In this document: positions 31,401 to 42,775 of the stretch, piece after piece | Layout of the letters: each line of letters starts with the position of its first letter | Numbering within the stretch: position 1 is the first letter of the stretch | Assembly (NCBI GenBank): GCA_963969345.1 | Contig: OZ017766.1 | Location: forward strand, 8,990,001 to 9,054,000 | From: Turbatrix aceti | Taxonomy: Eukaryota; Nematoda; Chromadorea; Rhabditida; Panagrolaimidae | DNA: 64,000 nucleotides | Direction: 5' to 3' | Program-made: the position numbers and the translations under genes | The notes under the pieces: model-generated | Databases searched by the model: none | The model's input: only the letters and a program-made list of their open reading frames with translations | Told to the model about the DNA's origin: nothing

Positions 31401-34400
31401 TAGCAAATTTTTTTATAAAATTTGTAATTTTTTTAATAAAATTTGCTTTGAAAATTGAAAAAAAAAATATTCTAAAATTGTAAAAAAAAAAATATTTGTT
31501 TTCGATTTTTTACAGACTAAAAACCAAAAAAATAACGTATAAAATCCAACGATCTAAAAATTACTAAAAAAAGTTTTTCTCAAATTTTTGGTCCATTTTT
31601 TAGTCTAAAAAAATAAAATGGCAGAACAAGACCGTAATTTTTAGAACATTTTGTTAACTTCTAAAATTAGTTTTTTCTTTGTTTTTTTTGAAAATGTCAT
31701 TTTTTACGGATAAAAAAAATTTCCGAAAGTAATTTTTTTTCCGTTTTTTAAATGCGATTTTCCGTATTTTTTTTAAATAAATGTATATTTTTTTGTTTTC
31801 GACACGTTCCATGTTAGGGACCTTTTATGCATTTATTTGGGAATTTTCATTTCAGGACGACAACTTTGATGACCAAATTGCGGAGATTGAAAAGCAACGC
31901 GCCAACTGTCAGCGCCAGCTGGACGACGAAGCCGCGCAGAGAGAAATTCTGTCATTGAAGCGCAAAACCCACTACAAAGCTCTCCAACAGGTTGAAAATA
32001 CCAAACGAGAGCACGAATACGCGATCGAAGATTGCAAACGGGAGTTGAATCGCATCCAAACCGATGAACAGAATTTTGCGAACGTCAGAAAAGATCAACT
32101 CGCTCGTTTCGGACGTCAGACATCTCAGATTCTTCAACTCATCGAGACAAACAAAGATCGCTTCCATGAAATACCTATTGGACCCGTCGGAATGCACGTC
32201 AAAGTCAAAGATGCAAAATGGACACCTGCAATTGAATTTTCGACGAGACGACACCTGAATAAGTATATCTGTGATAACAGCGCTGATCGACAACTTTTTG
32301 AGAGACTTCTTCGCGAAAATCATATACCAAGCGTGCCGGTGGCGACGATGGCATTTGCAACGAGGAAGCATAATATTGCACCCAATTGCCCGGCAGAACG
32401 CTACATGACCATCGAGAGGGCTATCGACATCGAGGAACCGACGGTGTACAACTTTGTCGTCGATGCGATGGGCATGGAATCCATTGCGCTGATGGAGTCG
32501 GACAACGAAGCTCGGCGCGAGATGAATCAGCAAAATGTGAGTTTTTTACTTGGAAAATCAGATTTTCGAAAATCGGAAAATCAGAGATGCAAAAAAAAAC
32601 GAGCCGAGTTTAAAAAAAACGAAAAAAATCTTTAATTTTTTCGGAATTGTAAAAGAATAATAAAAAAATATTTTTTTGGGTTAAAGAATAATTTTTTAGT
32701 AAAAGAATATATAAAACAAATATTTTTTGGGTTTGAAAATCGTCAATAAATTAAAAAAAAAAAAATGTTTTGCTGACTGATTTGAAAATGAATTTTGTTT
32801 AAACAATTTGAAAATCAATCTTCACATGTTTTTGATGGCACTTCTTGCCCAGATTTTTTTACCATAGTCCCAAATTTTTTATTGCACTGATTGTGACGAA
32901 AAATGAGCCCCGACATCAAAAAATCATAAAATTTGCAAAAACATTATTGAAATGAAATTAAAAAAAAGTTCGGCAAGAAACTGAATAATTTTCAAAAAAA
33001 ACTGTTTTTTTTTTGTATTTTATTTTTGTCTTTTTTTCGGGTTTTTTTATGCGTCACGGACTCTAAAATGACGAATTTTTGGATTCAAAGCGCTGAATTG
33101 ATTTTTTTTAAACCCTAAAAACGATCGGAAACGATGACGACAAACTTTTTGAATCATTGCTTACAAGGAAAGTGTCAGAGTTCATTTTGGAATTTCTTCA
33201 CGAAACTTTGCCAAAAGTTTGATTTTACTATGAAAAGTTTATACTGAAAAATTCAGTTGCACCGCTCATGATCTGACAGAGTTACGGTAGTCGAAAATCA
33301 CGTTTTTGCCATTTTTGACGATTTTTGGCACGTTGTAGCTAAACAACTACGGCATTTTCAGAACCAAGTGGTGTATCAGTCGACGTATTTTTTTATGGAG
33401 AATCAGTTAAAAATATAATAACGTAGGGTTGTGACCTTGAAAAATGCCGAAACCAATGTTGGCATTGTGACATCTTTTCGAATGCAAATTTCGGCATTTT
33501 TTAAGGTGGCAAACCTAAATTTTTATATTTTTATCTGATTCTCCATGCAAAACTACGTCGATTGATGCACACCCTGATTTTGAAAATAACGTTGTTCGTT
33601 AGCTACAACGTGCCAAAAATCGTCAAAAATGGCAAAAACGTGATTTTCGACTACCGTAACTCTGTCAGATCATGAGCGGTGCAACTGAATTTTTCAGTAT
33701 AAGCTTCTCATAGTAAAATCAAACTTTTGGCAAAGTTTCGTGAAGAAATTCCAAAATGAACCTTGACACTTTTCTTGTTAGTGCATAAAATTTTCGAACA
33801 TTTTTTGCTCCATTTTTTTCGTTATTTGGCGTGTTTTTTTGTCAAAATTTTTTTTTGCATTATTTGTACATTTTTTCTTAATTTTAGGGTTGTTTTTGAA
33901 AAAAATAGAATCTCGAAAATTTTATTGCCGACGATCATTTCTGACACCCATATTTTTAGCCTCCCCAAAACATCAAATGCACTTTTACGCAAAGCTGTTC
34001 GACGGTGTATCCTGTTCGCCCGGAAGCTCCGTATCGCTACTACCACGGATATCCCTTCCAACCCCGCATCCTGGGTGGCTATGCGCTGGAGACCGACGGT
34101 GACTTTGAAGCGCGTCGCGAGGACGTAAGAAACAGGATCAACGAGCATCGAACGGCCCTCGAGCTACGGAACAAGGAGGTCACCGAGGCCAAAGATCGGG
34201 TCAAAGAAGTCGACGAGGAAATTGCCAAGATTGACCGCCGCTGCCAGAAGCACACGGCTCAGATGGGAGAGTACGACAACCAGATGAAGCAGCTCGAAGA
34301 AGTTTCGAATTCGAGATCGGAAATTGAGAATTTGGTTGGTTTTTTTGGATTTTTGGAGCATTTTTTTGGGATTTTTAACTTTTTTGGGTTTTTTTGAAAT

Positions 34401-36579
34401 TTTTTTGCATTTTGATAAAAAAAAACATTTTTTTAATTTATACGAATCTAAAAATTTTAAATTTTAGAAAATTAAAAAAAAATGAATTTTTTTAATTTTT
34501 TATCCAATTTTTTTAGTTTTTAGAAATTAAAAAAATATTTTAAAATTTTTGAAATTAAATATTTAGGAAAATTTTTACATTTCTTTCAAACTTTTTTTTT
34601 TGAACGTTAATAGATGTTTTTGAAAATTCCAGTGTTTTTGCTGGATTTTTTGTTGAAATTTCTCCTGACGAATTTTTTTTTTCAAATTAAAATTTTTGAT
34701 GCATTTTTTTTTCAGAAATTTCTCCTGGACAAATTTTTTTTAATTTTTTTTTCAAAGTTCAATTTTCGATGGATTTTTTCAGAAATTCCTTCTGGGCGAA
34801 GTCAACGGACGTCGCGAAGGTTTTCAAGAACGCATCACCTCGGAAACGGAGCGATCAGGCGAATTTCGCAAGAAGATGGACGAATGCTATGAGCAAATTC
34901 GAATTTCCGATGCTGAGCTCAAGGAACACCACAAAGCCCATGAACTGAAGCGAGACGAGCGTCAAGTAGTCCAAAAGCAGTTTGTCTCGTTCAAGGGCCG
35001 AGTCAACGACATGCGCAGGGATCTCGCGACTGCCCAACACGTCGAGGATAAATTCAAGGGCAAACTCGCTCGTCTGGAAGCCGAAAAAGCCGAAGCGGAA
35101 GAAAAACTCGAAGATCGACACAAATTTGAAAAACCCGAAAATATGGATGATCCACCGGATTTTTCGAAACTTTCGACACGAGAATTTTTGACAAATCGTC
35201 GCGAAAAATTCAATCACGCAATTCGGCATCTGAAAACGCTGATTGGAGATCAGGTCGTCACGAAAGAAGAAGTCGACAAGGCAAAGAAGGAACACGACCA
35301 GGCAATGAGCCAGGTGGAACTCTACAAAAAACGACGCAAAGCTGTCCTCAAATCCTTCGTCGAACGCCAAAGACTCCTCGAACAGACGAAAAAGAATCTC
35401 CCAAAAATTCTGAGAGACAATTTTCGGAATTTTATGGGATTCAGAAATTACACCGGCGACCTGACATTTGACCACGAAGCAAAGACCATCGAAATTCGCG
35501 TCCTGACGCATCAAAAAGATACCCATGAAAGGGAGGGAGATGATCTGGCACTCTCGCAGACGGTCAATGACTCGCAGGGTGGCCCCGAAGCTTCGCAGAT
35601 ACTGGATAAGACGTCGAGTCATACGGCGGCGGCTACGGAGACGGATAAGAAGAAGAAACGCAAGGTACTTATGCAGGATTTGAAGAGTGAGTTGGTTTCT
35701 TGGGGTTTTTTCGGGGGTTTGGATGAAAATTTTTCCGGGGAATCCTAAAAAAAACTGTTTTTTTTTTGTTTTGAATTCAATTTTCAGACAAAAATGCGTT
35801 TTTTTGAACCAAAAAAACTACAACTTCCTTTTTTGGAGTTCTAAAACATTTTTATTTTGGTTTTATTTTTATTTTTTTATGTATAAAAATTTTATTAAAA
35901 AAAATTTAGATAATGATTTTTCTAAAAATTCTTTTTGTTGATTTGTATTCAATTTTCATGCAAAAATTTTTGTTGCACAAAATGTTTTTCTTAAAAAAAT
36001 GAAAAAAAAAAATTTCCATGTATTAAAAAAAAATCCGGAAAATGAGAAAATGATGACAAATCCTAAAAAAAATTATATAGTATTTTTTATTGCAACTTAA
36101 AAAAATTCGTATCATTTCAACTTTTTAAAACGGTGTGAATAATTGAAAAAACTGTAATGTTAAAGATTGTTTTCCATTTTTAATTTTTTTGCATTGTAAA
36201 ATTCTACGAAAATGTTTTTTTTCAACGTTTTTTGTGGAATGTTCCAAAAAAATTGTAAAATTCTACGATTTGTTTTTACGATTTTTCGACGCATTTGACT
36301 CCCAACTGCCTGTTTTTAGACCTGAGTGGTGGAGAACGCTCGTATACGACAGCGTGCTTTGTCATGGCTCTCTGGACGTGCGTTGAATCGCCCTTCCGTT
36401 GTCTCGACGAATTCGACGTTTTCATGGACATGGTCAATCGCCGAATCATCATGGAACTCCTCACCGATCTCGCCCGTCAGCACAAGCACCTGCAGTTCTT
36501 CTTCTTCACCCCTCAGACCATTGCCGAGCTCGAGGCAGAAGATGTCGAGGTCTTCCAACTGGCTAAGGTCCGTGAATAG
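28430..36579 (+). CDS. SMC6: SMC6, structural maintenance of chromosomes ATPase of the SMC5/6 complex
   Basis: Nine exons (28430-28842, 29382-29786, 30656-30773, 30829-30909, 30975-31217, 31856-32536, 33960-34334, 34783-35686, 36320-36579) join in frame to 1159 residues. A basic then acidic N-terminal tail (1-60) precedes the ATPase head half with Walker A GANGSGKS (99-106) and the Q-loop region LCWLSQDRARQF. Long coiled coils (about 260-500 and 690-1000) flank the hinge (about 525-690, starting IPIGPVGMHVKV). The C-terminal head half has the ABC signature LSGGER (1075-1080) and Walker B FRCLDEFD with catalytic Glu1104. The motif ESPFRCLDEFDVFMDMVNRR is SMC6-specific. It pairs with SMC5 in recombinational repair and replication-fork processing. 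Introns carry decoy splice sites, a hAT MITE and a foldback element. Confidence 0.95.
28865..29381 (+). repeat. Serial copies of the SMC6 exon-2 splice acceptor within intron 1
   Basis: The true acceptor TTTTTTCGTTCCAG|GACCGCCAGAAT ends at 29381. Upstream in the same intron are at least five look-alikes: TTTCAG|GACCGCGAGAAC (28936), CGTTTCAG|AACCTAGAAAAC (29076), CGTTTCAG|AACCTCAAGATG (about 29185), CGTTCCAG|GACCCCGAAAAT (29252) and CGTTTCAAGACCGCGAAAAA (about 29321). The last has lost its AG at the equivalent site. Spacing shrinks from about 140 to 60 bp toward the exon. They appear to be local tandem duplications of the intron end plus the first ~12 bases of exon 2. Confidence 0.7.
30244..30416. 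mobile_element. 173-bp hAT-like MITE with perfect 14-bp TIRs and 8-bp TSD in SMC6 intron 2
   Basis: The ends are exact complements: CAGAGTTGTTCGAT (30244-30257) and ATCGAACAACTCTG (30403-30416). Both sides carry the octamer ATTTTTTG (30236-30243 and 30417-30424). An 8-bp target duplication with CA..TG termini fits hAT transposition, although the octamer is AT-rich and weak alone. The inside has imperfect repeats built on GAGC/GCTC words (GCTCCTGCTCACTGCTCGC and GAGCATGAGCAGAGCGA). It is non-coding and non-autonomous, and is distinct in sequence from the GTTCG family. Confidence 0.82.
33165..33775. mobile_element. Foldback element in SMC6 intron 6, sister of the NUP205 one
   Basis: The arms are about 270 bp each and almost perfectly complementary at their outer ends (AGTGTCAGAGTTCATTTTGG opposite CCAAAATGAACCTTGACACT). 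They meet near 33470. The inner parts share GGCACGTTGTAGCTAAA, GAAAAATGCCGAAACCAATG and the conserved CAAAAATGGCAAAAACG with the 18140-18680 element. The high arm identity suggests recent insertion or conversion. No coding content. Confidence 0.78.
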
Positions 36580-38046
36580 CTTAAAACGGACCAGAATTGG
36601 TATTGGGATCGACGCGAGGTAATTAATTGATTTTAATCATGATCTGCTGGGGTTTGTTTTTTTTTGTGTCTGGCATTATTCGTTTTTTTGTTGTACATTG
36701 TTCGTTCGTTATGTTTTGGGTTAACGCGGCGGCGTGAACGATGATGTTGATGGTTTCGTTTGATGGAGTGTCTGTTATCTGGGGTACAGGTAGGACAGAC
36801 ACGTTCGGTCAAGGACGATCCGATCCGGATAGGCGCGGTGATCCCATTAATTTGCTTTTTGTTTTTGCAAAAAAATGGGTGACGAAGGCGAAAGGTTATC
36901 CAACAGGAAAAATGTTCGGTGATTTTGTTTTTTTCAAAGTGAAGTAAAAAATTTTTTTGCAAGCATAGAAAATCTTGACCGTAAAAAAAGTTTCATGATG
37001 CCAGAATTTGCTGCTTTTTTGTGCGGCATGACACAGAACCTTTGCCTGTCAAAAATTAGTCATTTGATTTAGTTTTTGAGGGGCAATTTGTAGAAAAAAA
37101 GTTTTATTGAAAAATGCAAAAAATCATCGTTGTCAGTTTGAAACTGTTTTCAAATTCTTTTTTTTTTCATAAATTTTTTTCCAAAATTCAAATTCAATTT
37201 GAAAAACAAAAAATTGTGTCGTAGAAATTCTATATATGTACATACATAAATAATTCCGTTAGTCTGAAAAACAGTAAGGACGCTGCTTTTTACCGGGAGT
37301 TTCCTAAAAAAATACACCGAAAAAAAAGTTTTCTGCGATTTTTGAAAAAAAAAAATAAAAAAAATATTGAAATATCATATTTATTTTTTTTTACATTGCA
37401 GAAAACTTTTTTCCGGTGTATTTTTTTAGGAACTTCCCGGCAAAAAGCAGTGTCCTCACTGTTTTGCAGACTCACGCAATTTTTTAGGAAATGCTGTAGT
37501 TTTTGACATTCAAATTGTAAAAAAAATGACAAAAGCTATCATAATTTTTGGTAAAAGTACTTTTTTTAGTCTCGGCAACTTTTTTTATAGCTAAATATTT
37601 TATTGGCAAAATTTGAACAAAAAAAAATTTGGCTATCAAACGTTGCGTTGCAAATATTTTCACGTAAGAAACAGATCTCCAGAATATGTCCAGTCAAGGA
37701 GATCCTTGCATCCAGAACATTCCACTCGCGAGTAAGTAGCGACTACCGGTTTGGAGGCGTCTCACCGCTGCGGCCCCGTTGTGCTGACGTTGCGTTGCTC
37801 AAGCGGGCGATGCGGAAGAAAATACATAAGACAAGAAAGAGAAGAAAGATCGCCGCGCCCCGCTCTGCGACGCACCGGGGCACGTTGGGTGTGTTGGGCA
37901 TCAGCCGGTGGCGATTGAATTGGATTGGATTGTCCGGCGGAGAAAAAACGTTGTACGTTGCGTTGCATGCGCGGAACTGCAAAAGTATAGGCTCGGATAG
38001 GTAAGTTCAGTCAGTCTGCCTCTGCCTGCAGAAGAAGAAAAAGAAG
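36580..38046. other. Intergenic region between SMC6 and TXNDC12-like gene
   Basis: No supported exon. About 36725-36850 is GC-richer. From 37256 to 37478 there is a hairpin-forming inverted repeat, listed separately. About 37740-38030 is GC-rich with open frames in several phases on both strands. That is what composition alone would give, so I read it as promoter/5' UTR of the next gene. Confidence 0.45.
37256..37478. repeat. Inverted repeat with ~75-bp arms
   Basis: The left arm (37256-37336) contains AGTCTGAAAAACAGTAAGGA, then TACCGGGAGTTTCCT and TACACCG...GTTTTCTGC. The right arm (37398-37478) is its near-complete complement, GCAGAAAAC...CCGGTGTA...GGAACTTCCCGG...CCTCACTGTTTTGCAGACT. The AT-only loop is about 60 bp. 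It is likely a small foldback/MITE; no target duplication was identified. Confidence 0.65.
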
Positions 38047-39558
38047 ATGCGTGTTGACGTGGTTTTCGTGATTGTTGTAATCTCGGCGTTTGCCGTGTCC
38101 GTTGTCGACGGCGCGACAAAGCCAAAATTGGATAAAGTTGCTGCCGAGTTTACCGAAGCCATCAAAAATCCCTTGGCCCATGGATATGGCGATGACATTG
38201 CCTGGGTCAAATGGGAAGACGCTGTCGAGACTGCTCTCGAAGTCAACAAACCCATTTTGCTGTTAATCCACAAAACTTGGTGCCACGCGTGCAAAGGTGA
38301 GTTTTTTAGGCTCATCGGAATTTTTCAAAATCTGTAAAAAAATTTTGTTTTTTTTTGGGGTTGCTTCAAAGGTGACAAACGGTAGCGTTTACTTACGTAT
38401 GTATCTACAAAAGTGGATCACGCAATCAATCGTTCGTTTCGTGTTCCCTTTTTCTTCTTTTTATTTTTCTTTTTCTTGGTTTTGGATTTATGTAGGTCGC
38501 GCGCACGCCACGACGTGGTTGCATGCATCCATGCCGATGGATCGATCGATAGCGGTGTAGGGTTTTTGCAGAAACTGACTTGACCGTTTGTTGTGACGCG
38601 TCTTGACAAGTTTGACCTATGTTGAGACAACTTTAAGAAAATTATAAATAATTTGAAATTCCAAGTTCGGTGCTTACAAAAAAAGTTCAAAATGGTAAAA
38701 CAGAAACTCAATTTGTGTTCCATAAATCAAAATTTTTAAATCTCAAATTAGGAAATTTACAAAAAAAATTGTCATACGAAAAACTATTTTTTAAACAAGA
38801 AAAATTTATTTCGAAAATAAAAAAAAAATTCTAAAAAGAACACCAAAAAAATTTTATTTGTTCAGAAACATTTTTTTTTCACATTTTTTGACAAAAAACA
38901 ATTTTTGATTTGTTTTTCAGTTTTTTGTTCAAATTCAAATTTTGTGTAAAAAAATATTTACTGAAACATTTATTTTTTTTATACAAAAAAAAATTCGGCA
39001 AAAAAATGGTCGGCAAAAAATGTATTCCATTTTTTATAAAAAAGCTGACCAAAAGTTTTCGAAAAAAAATGCAGAATTTAAAAAAAAATCCCAGAAGTTA
39101 CATTTTTTTCTCGGAAAATTCCCAAAACCCCGAAAATTTCAGCCCTGAAGAAGACGATGAATCAGTCGAACGCCCGCAAGGCTTTCCGTCGCCTAAGCGA
39201 GTACTTTGTCATGGTGAACACCGAAGACGACGAAGAACCCTTCGAAGAGGAGTACCGCCCCGACGGTAAGTACGTGCCGCGTATTCTCTTCCTCGACAAG
39301 AACGGCGATCCCCTCCTCGACATCAAGAACAAGAAGGCCGAGTACAAGAACTACGGTTATTACTACTCCAATCCCGCTGATATTCTCAACTCGATGAAGG
39401 ACGTCCTTCGCTACTTTGAAATCGAAGTGCCTGACCTCAAGCGAGGCGACAGCCTCAAGCCCAAGAAGCCCGCCAAGAAGCAGGACGGACCCAAACCGCC
39501 CAAGGACTCCCGCAAGGCTGAGGCTGAAGCCAAGGCTGAGGCAAAGTCCGAGCTCTAA
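38047..39558 (+). CDS. TXNDC12: TXNDC12/ERp18-like ER-resident thioredoxin-fold protein
   Basis: Exons 38047-38296 and 39143-39558 give 221 residues. A signal peptide is at 1-22. The thioredoxin fold begins WVKWEDAVETALEVNKPILL. The redox site is W78-C79-H80-A81-C82 within HKTWCHACKALKKT; human TXNDC12 has WCGAC at this place, so Gly is replaced by His, as in the CxHC of PDI. Next come the cis-Pro loop region YVPRILFLD (Pro before Arg) and the AGR-family tail NYGYYYSNPADILNSMK. A ~45-residue Lys/Ala/Glu-rich extension ends KSEL, a KDEL-type ER retrieval signal. It should catalyse disulfide exchange in the ER lumen. An AATAAA is at 39643-39648. Confidence 0.92.
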
Positions 39559-40244
39559 TTTTTCCTTTTTTTGGTTGTTGCGTGTTTTTCCGGGAATACG
39601 ATGTTTTTTTTTTAATTACCATTAATTTTTAATTTGGTATTAAATAAATTCGAATATAAAAAATAATTCAGAAAATTTGTAATTTTGCAAAAAAAAATCG
39701 AAAAAGAAGGTAAAAAATTTTTGTTTTTCGAAAAACAAAATTTTGAATTTGCAAAAAAAATTCGAATTCGTTTTTGAAAAAATGCTGTTTAAAAAATAAG
39801 TATTTATTTGTTCAAAAAAAATAAATTTCTAAAAAAAATCGCTAACTTTATTTTGGTTATTGAAAATATTTATGATATAAAAAAATTATTTGTTTTCCTA
39901 CGTGCGTTTATCAAACTTTGTTTAGAGGTTCAAAAAACATGACGAAGCATTAGGTTCTGGAACTCACGCTATGGTACAAAAATATTTAAAAACAAAAACA
40001 ACAATAACACTTACTAACCGTAATTGTAGGCTGCAAGCGTAAAATTTATGTGGCACCGGAAAAATTTTTTTTTCCATAAATCCCTTTTTTTATGACCACT
40101 CGTGTCAAAAAACAAGCAGAGAACAAGAACAACTCGGTACATGTGCAATTTCAAATGTTGGGTGCCAATTACGATGACTCAAGGATGCCAAATTGCCGGT
40201 CGACAATTAACCCCTGCAGCTCAGGTGCCACCCACTCGCGTTGC
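39559..40244. other. Convergent intergenic region
   Basis: AT-rich sequence between the 3' ends of the TXNDC12-like gene and the receptor gene. It contains the poly(A) signal of the former near 39643 and nothing else I can assign. Confidence 0.5.
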
Positions 40245-42775
40245 TCAAGACCACTGCTTTTGCAGCATTTCAAAGTATACCTGCGATTCGTCAACGACGT
40301 AAGCCGAGGGCCTGACCCTTGATCGCCAAAGTCTGAAAATTACCGGAAGTTTGCGTGCAACAGGGGATAAATTTAGTATTATGCTTAGTAGAACTTACAC
40401 ATTTCGAGTTGCAACGAACATAATCACGGGATCGATAGCGCAGCGCAGAGCTGTGAACAGATCTACGATGACGGATGTTATTAGATCTGCTTGAGCGTTC
40501 CTGGAAACAGAATGTTGGGAAAAAAATTTGAAAAATTGTGCTTGTAAACAGTAAAAAAAGACAATTTTAGAAAAAAAGTGCCGTAATTTTGTTAATTTTA
40601 AAAGTAACGATTGTTTAATTCAAGAATACCGTAATTCAAATAACGTTTTCAAATTTTCAGTATTACAAAAAAAAATTTTATCAAAAATTTTGTCAGGACT
40701 TCCAAATTCGGAACAAATTTTGAAAATTTGAAAAAAAATTTGATCAAAAAAAATTGGTGTTCGTTTGGGAACACGATCCAAAACATTCGAATTTGTTCTT
40801 TTTTGTGAAAACTTGCTAAATTTTTGTATTTGTTTCATTTTACAAAAAGGTGCAAATTTTAGTTTGTTCGAAATTTAAATAAGTTTCTTGTTCGTATTCG
40901 TTCACGAACAAAAAATTTTATATATTTGTCCCGCCCACTCACTTCAAATAGGCATGAAAAAGTAGGTAATACATCAGAACACCCTGGATGACGTTTGCAA
41001 CAACGGTAAAAGCCGACGAAGCTACCATCATTTTGATCATCTTGATATTTTCTAGGATTTGAAATTTTTCCGACAGCTCTGTTTTGTGCTTTGACTTTCC
41101 TTTGTGGTGGTTAATGATCAGGAGTACAAGAAAGCCCTGGAAAAAAAGTAAACAAATATTACTCAACAAAAAGACACCTGCAGGTCACATGTAAACGTAA
41201 ATAAATAACTTACGGCAGCGTAGACAGCAGTTACAATCATGTGTGTTAACCAAATTGGTATTACAAAGTCAAATTTTATTATCTCTGATATGACGAAGAA
41301 TATTCCAGACAGGACCCACTGAAAAATAAAAATAAATTAATATTTTTGTTTCAAAAACCATTTTTTTCGCGCCAAAATTGCATTTTCGCTGCAGAACCGT
41401 ATTTTCGTGTAAGGACCATTTTGCGCGCCAAAATAGCATTTTCGCTGCAGAACCGTATTTTCGTGTAAGGACCATTTTGCGCGCCAAAAATGCATTTTCG
41501 CTGCAGAACCGTATTTTTGTGAAAGGACCATTTTGCGCGCAAAAATAGCATTTTCGCTGCAGAACCATATTTTCCTGTAAAAACCATTTTGCGCGCCAAA
41601 ATAAACCGTTTCAAATTTTTCAAATTTTTTTGCTTGTATTTAAAACAAAAATCAAAAAGTCCAAAATGATGCAAGGTAATTATGATTAATAATTAATTCC
41701 AAGTTAATGAACGTGTTCCTCACCGGCATTAGCGCCCAGATGACCGAGCACGTCGTGCTGTACCTGTGTTCGTAGCTCTTGGCTTTGACTGTACTGTGCA
41801 ATCGTTCGAACAAAATTGTAGCACTGCTCCAGGTTGAAAAGTACATGAAGACCATTGCGAGGTAGTCGAGGGCGGTTACATCCCACTTCTGGGTAATTAT
41901 TTGCTTCAGCGTCCAGTAGAACCTTTAACAAATTATTTATTGGAAATAATTGATTCAGGGAATCAGGGAAAAGTTTTAAAAAAAAAACTGTAGTTTGGGG
42001 TTTTGGAACAAAAAAACGGAAATGAGATTCAATTATCGTAATTTTAGATTTTAAAACAAAATTTTCAGTTGTACGAAAGTTTTTTATTTTCTACCGTAAT
42101 TCGAAGTTTGAAAACAAAAATTTGGTTTGCAAACGTAATTTTTTGCTCTTGAAACGAAAATTTTTTTGTAATCGTATTTTTTGATCTTGGAACGAATTTT
42201 TTTTGTTTGTTACCGTATGTTTAATCTCGCAACGAAAAAAAACAAAAACTGTGAACTATAAATATCGTAATTTTTGGTCTCCGAACGAAAAAAATGCTTG
42301 AAAACTAATTTTTTGGTCTCAGGAGGAAAATTTTTTTGCAACCGTAATTTTATGTTTTGAAACAGAAAAAACTGAATCTAAAACCAGCTACCGTAATTTT
42401 TGGTCTTAAAATGAAAAATTCGTTCTGAAAGCCAAAAACTGTGTCTTAAAACGAAAATTACCGTATACAACAAAAAAGCTGAACACCAATACTTTCGTTG
42501 ACAAGCAAAATTCGAATATTTATGTGAAGTGTCCGGACTCTCGCAAACAAAGCAATCCTTCCGACAGACAGCAAAAATGCAGCAACCAGCACCGCGCACT
42601 GCGCAACAAGCAAAGCCGTATAGAAAAACGGTGGATTCCTTCGGTAGTTTTGTAATTCTTCAAGAAATTCATCGTAGTCCATAGAAGGAGGAGGACTGAA
42701 TACTCCAAATGGCGGCAATCCGCCTGAATGACGGTGGCTGGTGCTGCTGCTGCTGCCGTTGACGCCTGCGGACAT
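40245..42775 (-). CDS. Nematode seven-transmembrane chemoreceptor-like GPCR (Sre/Srab-type)
   Basis: Six exons, complement of 42462-42775, 41724-41922, 41214-41318, 40943-41136, 40399-40500 and 40245-40332, give 333 residues. A Ser/Pro-rich N-terminal region (1-45) precedes TM1 (FFYTALLVAQCAVLVAAFLL), then LHINIRILLVNESIGVQLF (TM2) and a long ECL1. TM3 is followed by the cytosolic motif ILFERLHSTVKAKSYE, comparable to the ER...YE motif of Sre receptors. After TM4 and TM5 comes LSEKFQILENIKMIKMM, resembling the FQ-x-x-EN signature before TM6. TM7 is DLFTALRCAIDPVIMFV. This set of motifs is typical of the Sre/Sra superfamily expressed in chemosensory neurons; the ligand is unknown. The assignment between Sre and Srab is uncertain. 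Introns are repeat-rich. Confidence 0.82.
40735..40925. repeat. GTTCG-family fragment in receptor intron 4
   Basis: It contains TTGGTGTTCGTTTGGGAACACG and TTCGTATTCGTTCACGAAC flanking AT-rich sequence. It is shorter and more decayed than the copies at 3386 and 52674. Confidence 0.45.
41357..41605. repeat. 56-bp tandem repeat, about 4.5 copies, in receptor intron 2
   Basis: The unit reads GCGCGCCAAAATAGCATTTT then CGCTGCAGAACCGTATTTTC then GTGTAAGGACCATTTT. Copies start near 41367, 41429, 41485 and 41541, with single-base differences and a PstI-type CTGCAG in each full unit. It is a minisatellite; the copies are similar enough that copy number could vary between individuals. It leaves open frames on the minus strand that are an artefact of the repeat. 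Confidence 0.85.
41960..42460. repeat. Degenerate ~60-bp repeat array in receptor intron 1
   Basis: The phrase ACCGTAATTTTTGGTCT-(TG/CT)-AAACGAAAA recurs at least eight times with drift between about 42040 and 42460. A similar phrase appears once at about 45770-45850. It resembles an old, decayed minisatellite that fills the intron between receptor exons 1 and 2. Confidence 0.55.

Noticed and set aside
37603..38004. A 133-codon plus-strand frame before the TXNDC12-like gene
   Set aside because: Basic, low-information sequence in a GC-rich stretch that is open on both strands, with no recognised domain. The downstream gene has its own signal-peptide start.
41269..41674. Minus-strand frames reading RKMVLTRKYGSAAKM repeats
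   Set aside because: They are a translation of the 56-bp minisatellite within a receptor intron.
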